64,000 nt of DNA, from the NCBI GenBank assembly GCA_905331475.1, contig CAJNYU010004144.1, positions 3,144 through 67,143 of the forward strand, written 5' to 3'. This document shows, in pieces, positions 1-12,861 of the stretch. The notes under the pieces were generated by a model. It was not told the origin of the DNA and ran no database searches. It worked only from the letters and a program-made list of their open reading frames with translations. Within the stretch, counting starts at the first letter, position 1, and every line of letters begins with the position of its first letter. Position numbers and translations under genes: made by a program. The stretch is from Rotaria socialis (lineage: Eukaryota; Rotifera; Eurotatoria; Philodinida; Philodinidae).

Positions 1-2675
1 GCAGCTAGTCGCTCGTCAGGTGCCTCTCTAGGACGCCAATCACGAATAGTCGTTGCGAAATTAAGAATCAATTCCACTGTAAGATGCCTATAGCCTATTA
101 GTAATAAAATCAAATATAAGTATACGATATATATATCAACCAGTATCAACATCATCGAATGATATCCTTAAAAAGTTTGCCGACAAAAAGTTCCTATCAC
201 GAAAATACGATGATCTAAACAGCTCCTAATGTATTATAAACTAGCTTGAACTATGAAAGATTATTAAGCATTTAATATTCAATCCAGCGACAGCCGCTAC
301 CTTATTTGAATCAACTTTATTTATTTGTTTAGGATCATAATCGCTAATAACGTCGTTGTGGTACTCCTAAACGCTTTCGAAATACCAATCACTCGTCAGT
401 TGCTGGTCACTTGTTTTTACTTTTTCAAAAAGATGACAAAATGTTTTTGAAAAACTACACTTAAAATCGAATGACTCCGCATCAAAAACTTTTCTATCCC
501 TAAAAATGGTAGAAAGCGAAATTTCAAAAATCTGATCTCCGATTCGACTCACTCGAGCCCGACAGCATCTGATCAAACTTTACAAGGAGAACTATTTTCT
601 CGAAAAAAGACTTTTTTTTCACTAAAAAAGTTGAGGATCATAAATTCTGAAAACCTCATGCCAGATTAGAGTTTCCCGACCCCGATTATCTTCGGTGAAA
701 CCTATCTCTACAGATTTTGCTTGAGTTTAGTTAAGTTTACGCATCTGCTGTCCTATTGAATGAACGAACGAACGCATTCAGCTCACTTTTCGTAAGACTC
801 TCCTTTCAGTAGATGGAATAGCAGGTTATTATTGAAACTCTTGTCAATAGTAATGATAATTTTCTATTAAAGGGGATTCACGTTCAATACGAACCAAAAC
901 GATTAATAGAAATAACTTCTTTAGGTTCGATCTTTCTAGGTATGCCTTTAATCCATAGAGAAATTACATATGAAATGAAAGAGGTGTTTGGATACTTTTG
1001 TCGTTATGCTTTCATTGTTATGAATTACAACAAATAGTGATCAGAAATAACTTCGGAGACTTTAGCATTGCAACGTATTAGAGAAAAGTCAAAGCAAGAA
1101 AACTTCAGTACAACATAATTAATAAAGAAGTATGAATATCCTATGAGAAAACTGCCTAGTATTCTATATGGATTATATAAGATCAAAATAAACTATAAGT
1201 GTGTACGTAGATGAGTACGTTTGATAAAAACAGATCTTCGAATACTCTCGAGTAATATTATTATAAAAGTTAGTTTTCAATAAATATAATTAGTTTGAGT
1301 ACGTTAATCCATTTTTATTGTTCTATTTTCGGTCTATAAGTATTTATTATACCGTAGCTAATAATTTGCAACTAAATTCTATTGTCTTTAGGCATATTTT
1401 TCTGGTGACGTTCACAACATCAATAGCGCACATTGTTTTATAAAACAGATGCTTTATCTTTTGCCAATATATACATATACGTATATCTTTTCTATTGGAA
1501 ACTGTAAAAAAAATTAATTTATAAGCGCACAAAATGTGTATTCTCTTTAATTTCCATTGTATTGTTTCATGGTACTGATGACAAATTTAAGGGCGCCATC
1601 TAATTATTCGTGTGCTCGATTTATGAAAAAGATGATAAATATATATCGAATAATAGTTCGGTTTCTAAATGAATTTAGCATCTGCAATGAGGTATAAATC
1701 TTGAGGGTATGGGTGTGCAGCTGTATATACCAATGCTCCATTGACTCACATTCCGCACCCACGCTCACATGAATGCTGACAATCCATCGATAGTTTTCAA
1801 ACAAGTGTACTATCCATCTGTTCTCACGTCCAATACTCAGCGCATCAGAGTTTAAATAAATACAATAGACATTATTCTTAGACGGCACGTGCATAGTTAT
1901 TAAAAATTAGTTTCTGTGAAATTCAGCATGAAATTTAATTATAATAAAAAACAATTATCTAAACTCTATCAATGTCTGATACTTATAAATTTAATACTGT
2001 TAAGATTTTCCATATATGTTTTTAGAAAAATGAGTAGAATGAGTAACTTCGGAGATGCTAAAGTTCCATCATTGGATTAATATGAGTCCAATCAAGACGA
2101 TATATTTAGAAGAATAGATAGAACACATAGTGACTTCTAGTTGTATATTAATAATTTTTATGAAGCGAACGCAAAATAATGTACTTGACATATAATTTAA
2201 TTTAATATATCTAATTTTTGCAATGAAAACTTCTTATCCATTAATGAAAACTCTACATAGAAAAGTATCCATTAAAATGGCTAATTCAGCATACGAAATT
2301 TCTATTAGTATCCGAAATGATGAAAGGCCATGTTCCTCATTTGTTCAACGTACTTAGCCAACTGAAGTGTTCCATCGTGTATCATATGTCATGTAGAATA
2401 TACTAAATTTAAAAAGGGCCCAAAAGCTGCTAAGAAAAAGAAGAAAACATTTGCACTACATCATCCTTCATACAACTACTTGAAAAAGAAATAAAGTAAA
2501 AGTTCCAATAGATTATACTATCTGTCAATCCAATGATCAGTATTTCATAAACACATCTTACAATACACGATACTTCTTTATTTATATATTGAATTTAAAT
2601 AGGAAGAAAAAAAAGAAACTTGACAGTAAGATATTTAAGCACCACCGAAAAATAGTCTTTTGTATCTCATTAACT
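1..2675. other. Gene-free left edge
   Basis: AT-rich sequence with only short ORFs that lack recognisable motifs or splice partners on either strand. It includes the 3' flank of the minus-strand GPCR. I see no gene, transposon end or RNA gene here. Confidence 0.5.
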
Positions 2676-4224
2676 TTAACTAGTCGTATTTGTATTTGAT
2701 ACAAGATCGTATTTAACAGGATCGGATAATGTTGATACGGAGTTATTCTCTGTTTGTACTCGATGAGAATTATTGATATTTGATTTTGATTTTAATTGTA
2801 ATGGTTTGTTTGTCTTTCGTTGTTGTTGCACAGTAAAACATACTGACGGTTTACCTGTAGCAGTTGTTTCATTACCATTTTGATTTGTTAAATGATTTGA
2901 TATAATAGTTGAACATGTTAAAAATTGTTGAAATGCTTTGCGAAATGGTTCAGATAAAAATGCATACAATATTGGATTAACACATGATGATATATAAACA
3001 AGACTTTGAGAAATAATAGCAAATGATATTGTTACTTGATTATGATGCGTATATAATAGATAGATTTGCATTGGTGTCCAACATATAACAAATGAAGATA
3101 TCACAGCTGATACCATTTTAGTTACACGTTTTTTACCTTTTGCTACTTGTTTACCTTTAGCATTTTTACGTAAAACATTTATAATAAGACCATAGAGAAT
3201 AACAATGATAATTAATGGAATAATTAAACCAAATAAAGCAAAAATATATGCTGTTACACGTCGAGCTGTATTGATAAAAGTACTATCAGCACGAAATAAA
3301 CAAACCCAAACACCAGAATTCGCATCATCAAGAAAAACATCATAATAGACCCTGTTGAAGAGAGAGAAAAAAAAGTACGTTCAAATCAGTTCAATTTTCT
3401 TTTTGTATTCAAAATAAAATCGATCGGATGAAATATATATCTGAATAAGATTTTTGAAAAAAAAAAGAAGAAGAAGATACTTACATGTTAGGTGAAGCAA
3501 AAATAATACTTATTAACCAAACAATAATAACGGCTAAATGTGCATTACGTTCCGTACGATATTTAACTGATTTAACAGCAAATACAACACCAAGAAATCG
3601 ATCGATTGACATTACTACAAGTATATAAATACTAACATATGCACTTAAATACATTAATGTATTGGCTAGTTTGCACAAAAGTTTTGGGAAATTATATGAA
3701 TGAGCAACATAAACATAGATTGTATGTGGTATGCACATGAGCACAAATGATAGATTTGCAATGGCTAAATGTAATATAAGCGCATTGGTAGTATTACGCA
3801 TTTGTTTAACTGTAACTACAGTTAATATAACTAAAATATTTCCGATTGTGCCAATAACAAAAACAAGTGAATAAAGTGGAATAATAAGATAAAGAAGATT
3901 ATCAGGTGCCGCATCAATAGATGATAGTTTTTCTTGGGAATCTGAAGTATAATTTGATAATGTTGAATTAAACGATGTTGTGTCGTTATTAGGCATTATA
4001 TTGAAATTGTTAAGAAGAAAATCAAGTGAATAATAACGCCAATTAATAGCTGGAGAAGGCTGTGAATTTTGTTCGATATCAGTTGCCGATACACCAGTCA
4101 AAACACGTGATAAATGATGAGATGATCCAGGGGGATTGACTAATGAATAATCGATCTCGCCAAACATTCTCACGTTGAAAGAAGAGATGAATCGATTCTT
4201 GACAGAAAAAGAAGAAATATTCAT
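2676..4224 (-). CDS. Class A neuropeptide GPCR, allatostatin-A/galanin receptor-like
   Basis: Two exons, 4224-3485 and 3351-2676, joined by a 133-bp GT(AAGT)...CAG intron; together 472 codons including stop (471 aa). The first ATG gives a long Ser/Asn-rich extracellular N-terminus with several N-glycosylation sequons, then seven membrane segments. TM1 carries GNILVIL, TM2 has LHLAIANLSFVL, and the end of TM3 has DRF instead of the usual DRY. TM6 has the CWTP motif and TM7 has NPILYAF followed by a FRKAF helix-8 start. The DRFLGVV stretch and the helix-8 context are typical of allatostatin-A and galanin receptors, plasma-membrane receptors for amidated neuropeptides that signal through G proteins. 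The family is secure; the ligand is inferred. The cytoplasmic tail is Ser/Asn/Gln-rich with many possible phosphorylation sites. Confidence 0.88.
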
Positions 4225-4670
4225 TTAGTATCTACTTTTAGAAATTTCTTGGCGTTGCTTTGGCTGTCAAAATTAATTTTTCTTCAAATATACTCGATCA
4301 ATCGAATGATTTTTCTTCATTAGGAATTATTTTGATTTTTACAAACAGTAAATATGAATGTACTCAGTTGAATTTTTGTATCCATTTCATAGGTTACGAA
4401 AAAGTATTAGTTTTATACAATTTATTTTGGCATACGAAAATTCAATTCAGTTGGTCTTTGTTTTTTTTTGGATCTATCATTTTTTTTAGTCAATAGAGAG
4501 AAATATTTTTCGTTCCTTTCTTTTTTATTCTTGTACAAAAATCAATACAGATCTTTCTTATTTATTTTTCTGTTCATAGAGCAACGACGAATTGCTTTGT
4601 TATATGCCGTCTTGGCATCGACATTTACAAGTGTAGCCAAATAGTACTCTATTGTTTATTAACTATATGA

Positions 4671-4692
4671 ATATATATATATATATATATAT
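4671..4692. repeat. (AT)n microsatellite
   Basis: An uninterrupted AT dinucleotide run of about 11 units. Confidence 0.9.
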
Positions 4693-5049
4693 GCTAGTAT
4701 AGATTTCTTTTCCTATGAAACCCTTTATTAGACATAATATAGTCTATGTGACTAGTCTTTTTTTCTTCTCCTCGTCTTTTTTTCTTTTTCCGACAGACGA
4801 AAGAGGCGTGAGCCGGAAAGTGGCTTGTCCTATAATACCAATCAGCCCTAATAGATTGAAACTGACTAAATCGCGCGACGCGCATATGCATTCAAAGATG
4901 ATTCAATGAACAGATTATGGATGTTTTACGTGCAAAAAATAAAACCTACCACGAAAGTTTATCACGCCACTTTTCATGATGGTCTGCTATTATTAAATGT
5001 CTATTAAATATTTTAATTCGCTTGGGTAAAATAAACTTGCACCATTAGT

Positions 5050-5098
5050 GTTTCTTTTTCTTCTTCTTCTTCTTCTTCTTCTTCCTCTTTTTCATCTT
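5050..5098. repeat. (TTC)n microsatellite
   Basis: A pyrimidine tract made of TTC/TTT units on the plus strand, with nearly pure TTC in its centre. No coding context. Confidence 0.85.
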
Positions 5099-6477
5099 AA
5101 TACTATGCAACTATTCATAACGTTGTTGCTGACGTCGAAGGGAAGTTTCAATGGGATCGAGAATGTCTAGAATTCAATCGAGAACGGATCATAAGAGCAA
5201 AAGGAAAACATAATAAAAATTCTCTTATGATACTCTATGATTCTCAATATTGACTAGTAGACAACAATTGAAAAATACGCTATTTGTATTTAAATATTTT
5301 CTATGTTAAATACATACGCATTCAAAAGTCTACGAACAACACAACATGATAAAGCAGAGCATACCTACGTGTGATTAGTAAGCCAGATAAAAGTAGTTAT
5401 GCACGATAAATGCAAACAAACAAGAAACTATTCTTATCTATGACAATGCCCATCAATATAATAGAGATGAGGATGTCAATTGGCCGTAAAAAATGCGGGT
5501 ATGGGACACAGAGAGAACGAGTTTGTACATAATAATGTGGAGGCGAACATGTGTTACTAATCGATCTAGTTGTCAAATAGCGAGCCGATAGATCGGTTCC
5601 ATTCAATACTTACTGAATACATTCATCTCCATACGATATCTATCTGACACGAACATACATTACTATTTTTCATAAAGTACAAAAGCTATTTTTATATTAG
5701 TTAATATGTTGAAAAATGGCAGAGTAAATGTCATACATTTTCAAGAAGTTAACTATATTAGTGAGTCGTTTTAGACTTAAATGACATCAAAAACACTGAA
5801 TTATTATTATTTTAACAGAAACTGTTTATTTCAAAAAATAAATCTACTTGTAAAATGCAAATAACAAGGGAAAGCTACCTGAATAGTTCTGATAGATTGT
5901 AGGAAAATAAAAAGACATAAAACAACCGACAGATCATCATATCCATTCTTTTCATAACAAAATAACTCATTCAGATGACATGATGTATTACTTTTATCGG
6001 TAATACTACCGTTTGTTTTCTTTCTATTTCTAATATTTGACAATTATTTGATAGAATTTTACTTGTCGTCGGTAAGAACATTATACATCTGCAGTTATTG
6101 TTATCTTTTATAGGAACCATATTAACGGTTGTATATTTTAATAGTTATATATTACTTTTATCCTATATCATGTTTGTATTTGCTCATATTTCTATCAATG
6201 CATAATAAATATTATCATTATGTTGATTATGCAGAGTCTAATTTCGCTTAGCCGAAAATCTGAATAATGATTAAAAGGAGGAAAAAACCTAAGAAGTATA
6301 TGAATGAATATAAATAAACATTTGTTCGGGTGTGTTTGATCTTACTTATACTTATTGATATCTATGTATTATTATCCTATCCACCTACCCAGTGCCATTG
6401 TTTGTTGTTTGTGTGAATGTGAATGTTCTTGAAATAATTGTTGTAAATCGTTTACAAATGTGCGACAAAGAATTATT

Positions 6478-6480
<3 letters not shown>

Positions 6481-6508
<28 letters not shown>
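6481..6508. repeat. (AT)n microsatellite
   Basis: A pure TA/AT run of about 13 units. On the minus strand it is translated as a meaningless Tyr-Ile repeat, so the 91-codon ORF crossing it is not a gene. Confidence 0.9.
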
Positions 6509-9500
6509 GTTAAAGCATAAGAGCGAAACTCAAGAGTCTCAGTCGGTTGTTGATAGTTAGTGGAAAATGCAATCACAAAGAGAGAACATCTAAAGACTTT
6601 TTCGCTACTTCGTCTGACTACATCTCTTTCTCTTTTCTTATTGTGTTTTATCTTCTCCATTGAATTTCTAACGTTGAGATCTTATAACTAGTAGGAAAGC
6701 TATACGTCTGTTGTCTTTTCTCTAGATCGATCGAAGAAAAAACAAATGCAAATAAATTAGTAATTGGATCCTGAGGTGTAGAAGTTCTTTCTTCCGAGAT
6801 GATAAGTGTATGATACTGTTATTTTACTTGTCTGCTGTTAATGCCAAACGTCGATAGATAAGATATTCGGGTGTTTTTGCACTTAAGATCGTTAATAAGA
6901 TAACTAATCGTTGTTTTCGCTCGTTTTCTCTATGCTTATTATATGTAAACAGCAACATAGTTTCTGCTTTTGCATTTGTACAGGTTTTCAAATAAAAGAC
7001 AAGACAGCATTGTTCCATCTTTCCTGGAATTACTTGTTGAGAAGTTAGATTTTCTCAATTTTTTTCTGTTGATCTGCAGCTCATTTAAGTTTTTAGCGGC
7101 CTATAAATTTTGCATTCTCTACATACAATCTATCTATTTTGCTAAAACAAAGGAAATAAGAAATTGAAAAGATGCATCATTACCCATAACCTATTCTTGA
7201 CTTTCAATAGCTGAGGGCTAAGTATAATGCAGGCAAGGGTCGTTTTGTTCGATTCTTTTTATTTTGGAGCACCAAGCCAATGCCATAACAAAAGCAACCC
7301 ATGAATTTAAATATTAAAATTATATTTGTATGAAAATGTTAGTTTTCTCACTTCTTTCTTCTGTCATCTGTAGATTCATTTAAGTTCGTTTTTTCTTCTT
7401 CTCAATGATAATATCTATGACAAGCTGTCATAGGTCTACCTGATCGGAAATGGCTTTAGAAAGAAAATGTTGACATCAATAGGAAAAAGGCGTATATATA
7501 TATGAAGAAATAGAATGAATGCATTTGAAAATGATCTAGAAAAATTATTATTATTATCTAAACGAAAGCGATGACCGTAGAGCTTATTGGATGTGAAAGT
7601 TCCATTTTTCTTCTCCATTTCTTTTTGCTGGTCATATTCTGAATGATGATATAGAACAAAATCGTCTGAGAACCAATAAAATCTATCGAATATATTAAAA
7701 CGCAAAATGTATACTTGAGCTATTCGATAGTAAAATCTGTTCGCTTCAATAAGAGAGAAGGCAGCAAAATGCTTTTTTTGCCGATCTCAATATATGTTAA
7801 CTAACGATCATCGAAAATAGTTTGATGTACAATAATTGAATTTGTTCTTAATTCAATCGAATCGTACATGCATATTAAATCACTTATTCATAGACGAGAC
7901 TATCGTTATTATTTTATTATTAATCTTTTTCGTAAACAAGAGAAAAGCATATTCGCAAAAAAACAAAATAGAAGAAGTCGCATTTCTGTATTTGTATCAA
8001 TCTTCATTCATAATAATAACTATCGTTATATCATTAGAAATAGGATTTCCCTAAAAAAAACTTCTACAATTAAATTATTACAGAAAAGGAAAATATTTTC
8101 TTTTTACATGATATTGATATTAGTCTTTCAAATCCATAGAAAACTATCAATAAATATTTTTCATATCGTTATTCAAATGCAACTTTTGTTTTGTATTCGG
8201 ATTAGATAAACGTAATATTGATAGAGTTACGATGCAACTCTACCTTGTCATCTTTAAATAAAATTCAATCGCCATTAGAAAAGCTAATAGATTCAAAGTC
8301 TCTAACACGTTTAGGATGCTGGATAGAGTCGAACATAGTCGATGTGGTGGCAATCTCAAAATTTCTCTTCATGTGAATTCAAGAAATTTAATTATCTTTT
8401 GTTGTTCAAAGAATATAATTAAGTTCTTTTTTAGAAGTCAAAAAGAGAATCTTCCAAGCATGGCATCTTCACATGCTCTTTCGAGCAAAACGAACGCAAT
8501 TGACTGACAACAAGATCCTTAGAGAATTCGAAAGGCACAATCGAACAAGCATTAACAGAGAAATTTTTTTAAATATTTCCTGCTTTTCCTATGCAAATAA
8601 AATCATTTTGAGTAGCTATTCATAAAAAAATTCATCATAAATTTCCGAGAAATGACTCAATGTAACAAAAACAATATGATTACAACGTATATGATAGATC
8701 ATCACTAGGATGATTTTGATATGTATTGATTTTATTTGTGATAGTGCTGAGAAAAATTGACTGGTTTTAAATGCGCAGCGCGGTTCTAACAAGCGAATCT
8801 AATTAGATAAGTTTTGATTTATGTTAAAAAGGACAAAATCTAAGCTTGCTTTTATAACTTTGTTATCAGAACTACATACAGTCGATTATCGAAGACTAAT
8901 TCGATAGAATATACATTTAGTATTCATCCTCTTGATGGCAACTGAAGACATTTGAAAATATCGAATTCAAATTAAAATTCTATATATATTTCGATTATTC
9001 AATTACAATATTTTACTAAGAGAGTAATGCATTGGTCGCTTGGATGCATGAAACTTGCGTTTGAATGAATAAAATAGACACTTCCTGCTGAAATGGTCTC
9101 GTTTAGTTTAGAGACGTCTGCTTCTGCATAGCATTAACATCGATGCAAGAATTAGGAATTTCAAAATAATTAACAAAGAATGGCTGAGTTTATTTGACGG
9201 TTTTGTTTGTCTAACAATTTGATTAAATGCAGTCGTTCTATTCATTGTCAAAAATAATCTGAATGTATCTAATTCTACTAGGTTGTGTTCGGAACTCATG
9301 GCAACTTTTTAGATACCTTTAAACAAAAAGCTTGCATACAGCTAGAACGTCTATGAATAAAATCCAAGAGAGATTTTTCATCAGGATGTAACATAATTAT
9401 ATTTGAAGATAATACCAGGGAATTCTTCAGAACATATTTTTAAATAAATGTTGACATATTTTTCGCACAATTAGTCTTGATATTCATGATTAATATTTCT

Positions 9501-10434
9501 TTTGTAGTCTAGTTGTTCTATTGAACTTTCTTTGAACTCAAAGGATACATGCATCAACTCAGCGATGAGCAAAAGGAATATTTTTTTCGGCTATCAATAT
9601 GATAAGAATCAAGAATTTTCTCGGGATACATACTTAACAGGTTTTTCCAAGTTTTAGGGTTTTAAGCATAAAAATTTTACACTCATTCGAAAAAATAACG
9701 AGTATTCTTTAAAATAGGAGTATTTCAAGCAGTATAGCTTGCAGTCTGTACGTTTAAAAACAATCGCATCATAACTACACTTTCTTTTGTCGAACATTTA
9801 CAGTAAAACTAGTCAAGCGAACACTTTTATTGGGACTGTACGCCTATAAAATATAGAAATAACTCATTGGAATTAAAGATGAATTTTTTCAAAATGAATT
9901 CACACGCGCAATTCATGAAATTATGAAAGCGATTTTTGGTGATTCTGCTTCTTTCAAAAATCTGAAACAGGAACTAGATTAATAATGGGCGTTTCTGATA
10001 AAACATTCTATTTTTTTATCTATTCACAAATTTTTATGTGAAACCTTTTTTTTATAACCTATGCGAGTACTTTTACGAAAAAATGCCAAGAAAAAATTCT
10101 CACAAAAAGGGAATACTGAATCATTGTGAAGCTTCTTTTTACTTGGTCAAATAGAAGCCTGATGATCTGAGTGAAAAGTGTGGCAACTCTCAAAATATCC
10201 TGCAACCTGATTTTTTGACTGTTACCGTTGTTGTCCTTGCACGTTCTTTTTTCTCAAACTTTGAAATGAACCTATTGACACGAATAGAGTTTTTCAAACT
10301 CAGCTATTTCAACTAATTAAAATTCTGATTTATGCAAGTGTCAGGTACAAAGATGATGCTTTTTTCTTCATGTTCATACTTAAAGCACTATGATACCCAG
10401 GTCATAGAGGTACGGTGAGAAAATGACGGCAAGC

Positions 10435-10485
10435 ACCGGAAGTCACCGGAAGTCGCCGGAAGTCGCTGGAAGTCGCCGGAAGTGG
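10435..10485. repeat. 10-bp tandem array (RCCGGAAGTC)
   Basis: About five consecutive copies of a 10-bp unit ACCGGAAGTC/GCCGGAAGTC, one with a CCGG to CTGG change. It lies just inside the left end of the CCCAGGTCA element. Confidence 0.85.
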
Positions 10486-10867
10486 AAGCAGTTGTAATGC
10501 CTTGATGAGGATCAGAGACGCAACTAATAAAAATGCCAGGTGCCACAATATTGGTTATGACAGAATGACAACAATGAAAATTAAATAGTATTAAATATTG
10601 GATGAAGATCCAATTGTTTATTCAATGAACAGAAATAGTTGTGAATAAGAAGAACTCCACAAGCAAGTAGCTGACACGAGTCCGAACGATTGTAAGAGAC
10701 AATCAAGTTAGATTGATTGTAATGAACAACTAAGTTGAAAGAAAAAGGTAATATGTAATTGATCGAAAAAGTGATTATTTTTGATAGAGAAGAAAAGTAG
10801 TCAGAGAAGATACGCTCGAATGATGAGCGAAAGGTATTGAAAGAATGAATATAGGTATATCTCAGTG

Positions 10868-10900
10868 AATAGATAGATATATATATATATATATATATGA
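10868..10900. repeat. (AT)n microsatellite
   Basis: A GATA-to-AT dinucleotide run inside the putative mobile element. Confidence 0.85.
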
Positions 10901-11303
10901 AGAAGCTTGAGGGAAAAAGAGAAGAAGAAGAAGAATAATGAATTAACAATATTAGGCGCAAAAACAAACAAGAGAAAAGGAGAGGGAAACTAGAAAAAGA
11001 AACAAGAAAGCACTAACATAACATCAGTGACGCTTATGCCGTCGCAGCAGTATTCCGCCCAGGAATTACCGGATTTTTTCCTATAGATTCCAGTCAGTTT
11101 TCTGTGCTTTCCGGCTAGAAGATGGCCGGAATACACCGGCAAAAATCCGTCAATTTCCGACCGGAATACTGCTTCCATGTTCCAGCGATTTACTGGGCTT
11201 TCCGACCAGATACGATGATTTTTCCGCATCTTTCCGGTCGGTTCCTACGGTATTCGTCCTTCGGAATCATTGACCTGGGTATATCAGAGAAATTAATTTC
11301 GAT

Positions 11304-11489
11304 ATGATGCACAGTACATCATTTTTTCTCCTGTCCGTGGCTGTCCTGTTGGCTACCTTGGCTCTGGCGGATGGTAGAACAGGACAAAATCTAAATCTCA
11401 TCCTGCCCTACAGGAGAGGACAGGACAGGGCACCAGGACAACAGAACTGTCCTGCCCTGTGCACGTCTCTGACAGTGACTAATAGTTAA
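11304..11489 (+). CDS. Possible small secreted peptide (low confidence)
   Basis: A 61-codon ORF starts with two Met residues and a convincing signal-peptide profile: a Ser/Phe/Leu start, a hydrophobic core LLSVAVLLATLALA, and an Ala-x-Ala-like cleavage site before DGRTG. The short mature part is Arg/Gln/Pro-rich and ends with a CPALC pair. The nucleotide sequence is unusually GC-rich and contains repeated AGGACAG/CTGTCCT words, so it may be mobile-element-derived with the signal-like start arising by chance. It begins 22 bp after the right end of the CCCAGGTCA element. It could also be the first exon of a longer gene, with a GT at CAC|GTCTCT. No homologue recognised. Confidence 0.3.
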   Translation: MMHSTSFFLLSVAVLLATLALADGRTGQNLNLILPYRRGQDRAPGQQNCPALCTSLTVTNS

Positions 11490-12771
11490 TAGAAAATTAA
11501 TTCATTTCTATTAAAAAAAATCAAATATATTCATTCAAGATACATTAAATTGTAATTCAATTATTGTAGTTATTATCCATGTGAAATTTTTTTGCATTGC
11601 AAGCTACTTTCAAGCGGCATATATTAGTTTATTGTGATATCAGCCACTTAAAATCGCTTAGACTCGTACAGATTAAGCTGTTTCAAGGCGCGCTTAATTT
11701 TGCTTAGAAATAGATTTTTAAAGCACTTATCACCGGTTGTGCTCTAAATCGCATAAAAGCGCTAGAAATGTTATCATATTCAAGTACTGTGAAGCGCTGA
11801 TTCTGTAAATTACTTAAAATTGCTGAGGAACTTCCCTAGTTTAAGTGTTATTAAGCGCATATTATCCAAAATGTTTAAAATTACTGAGGATTTTCTTTTA
11901 TTTAAGCATTTTGAAGTACTTGCTTTAGAATTCACCTGTGGATACTTAAATTTCATCACTTTGAAAAAATATTTCCTATAGAAATTCATTTAGTGACTCT
12001 GGGATAGATCTCTAAATGAATGCTGCAGGTGCTATTTGTTTCAAAAATTTTTATGTTCAAGTTTTTTAAAAGCAAAATTTAAATTTTAAAAAAAACAATT
12101 ATTTTCTAAAAAAAAGGGCCGAGAAATTAAATAGACAAGCTACAAAGAAAAAAGACTTGACACTTAATTCTTCAACCCAAAAAATATTTGCTTGAATTTA
12201 TTAATAGAACTTTATTGTCGTAAAGTAAGTTTCATTTGAGAATGATTTGGTATATAACAATAATCATAGAAAATCAGCATTGGTGAATTCACGAAAAATA
12301 CTTAGTTACTACAATATCTAGTTCGATCAACTTACAACGCAGTTTAGTTCATACAGTTCATACACAAATATGATCAAGTGGTTTGTATATTAGACTTCTA
12401 ATTCTGAAAAGTATATGCATGTCAAACTTTTAAACCAGTAGCATTCTGAAGAATCGTGACTCACACATATATCGCTATGAGTTGAAAGAAGAAAGTTGAA
12501 ATTTTCTATTTTCAACTGAATTCAAGTTTCAAGTTTGACACTACTGGAAAAGTAGAAGGAAAACCAGTGCTCGAATCTAACATCTTCTAGTAACCGAACA
12601 ATTCAAATATCAAATTAATTAGCTCTCTATCGTAGTAAGTGTGAAGAAGCGACAGTTATTAATAAGTAATAGCATCAGAGTCTAAGCAACTAACGTAAGG
12701 TAAATAATGGTGCCGGTGATAGAGAGTCTATGATTTGTTTTCAGTGCTAAAAGTCAAGCACATTGAAGCGC
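11490..12771. other. TTAAGCGCTTAA-motif-rich block
   Basis: No gene. From about 11640 to 11960 the words AAGCGC, AAGCACTT, CGCTTA and TTAAGC recur every few tens of bases, and they return at 12745-12950. This looks like an old repetitive element of unknown class, heavily diverged. Confidence 0.4.
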
Positions 12772-12861
12772 TTAACTCTTTCCGGCCGGCTGTTTGAAAA
12801 TTGCCGTACCCCCATAGCGGAAAATGTTGCCATTTGGAAACACCCGGCCGGAAAGGGTTAA
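12772..12861. mobile_element. 90-bp piggyBac-like MITE with TTAA ends
   Basis: The left end reads TTAACTCTTTCCGGCCGG and the right end, reverse-complemented, reads TTAACCCTTTCCGGCCGG. The terminal inverted repeats continue to TGTTT and match at 22 of 24 positions. TTAA on both sides and a CCCTTT-like terminus are the signature of piggyBac superfamily insertion (TTAA target). The ~42-bp interior has no coding capacity, so this is a non-autonomous miniature element. It sits inside the TTAAGC-rich block, splitting an AAGCGCTTAA-like word. Confidence 0.8.

Larger units (their letters stand above)
4225..10393. other. Gene-poor stretch with microsatellites
   Basis: About 6 kb with no ORF I can support. 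Many 60-110 codon ORFs occur, but they are low-complexity (Phe/Ile/Lys/Asn), overlap on both strands and have no family motifs. Simple repeats are listed separately. No gene or complete element recognised. Confidence 0.5.
10394..11281. mobile_element. Putative non-autonomous DNA element with CCCAGGTCA ends
   Basis: The left end reads TACCCAGGTCA (10394-10404) and the right end is its exact reverse complement, TGACCTGGGTA (11271-11281). Both outer terminal repeats include TA, compatible with a TA target. The interior is richer in GC than its surroundings. It holds a 10-bp tandem array at the left, an (AT)n run near 10868-10900, and a right-hand ~250 bp rich in CCGG/CCGGAA. The right part shares wording with the 242-bp element at 29279-29520, for example a CCTAT..GATTCCAGTC stretch followed by TGTG..TTCC. 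No transposase ORF is visible. The true element could be shorter, with only the right ~250 bp forming one unit. Confidence 0.5.

Noticed and set aside
6385-6660. 91-codon minus-strand ORF
   Set aside because: It crosses an (AT)n microsatellite giving a Tyr-Ile repeat; composition is low-complexity and no domain is visible.
10581-10967. 128-codon minus-strand ORF
   Set aside because: Ser/Phe/Tyr/Ile-rich translation of pyrimidine and AT repeats inside the putative mobile element; no transposase motif.
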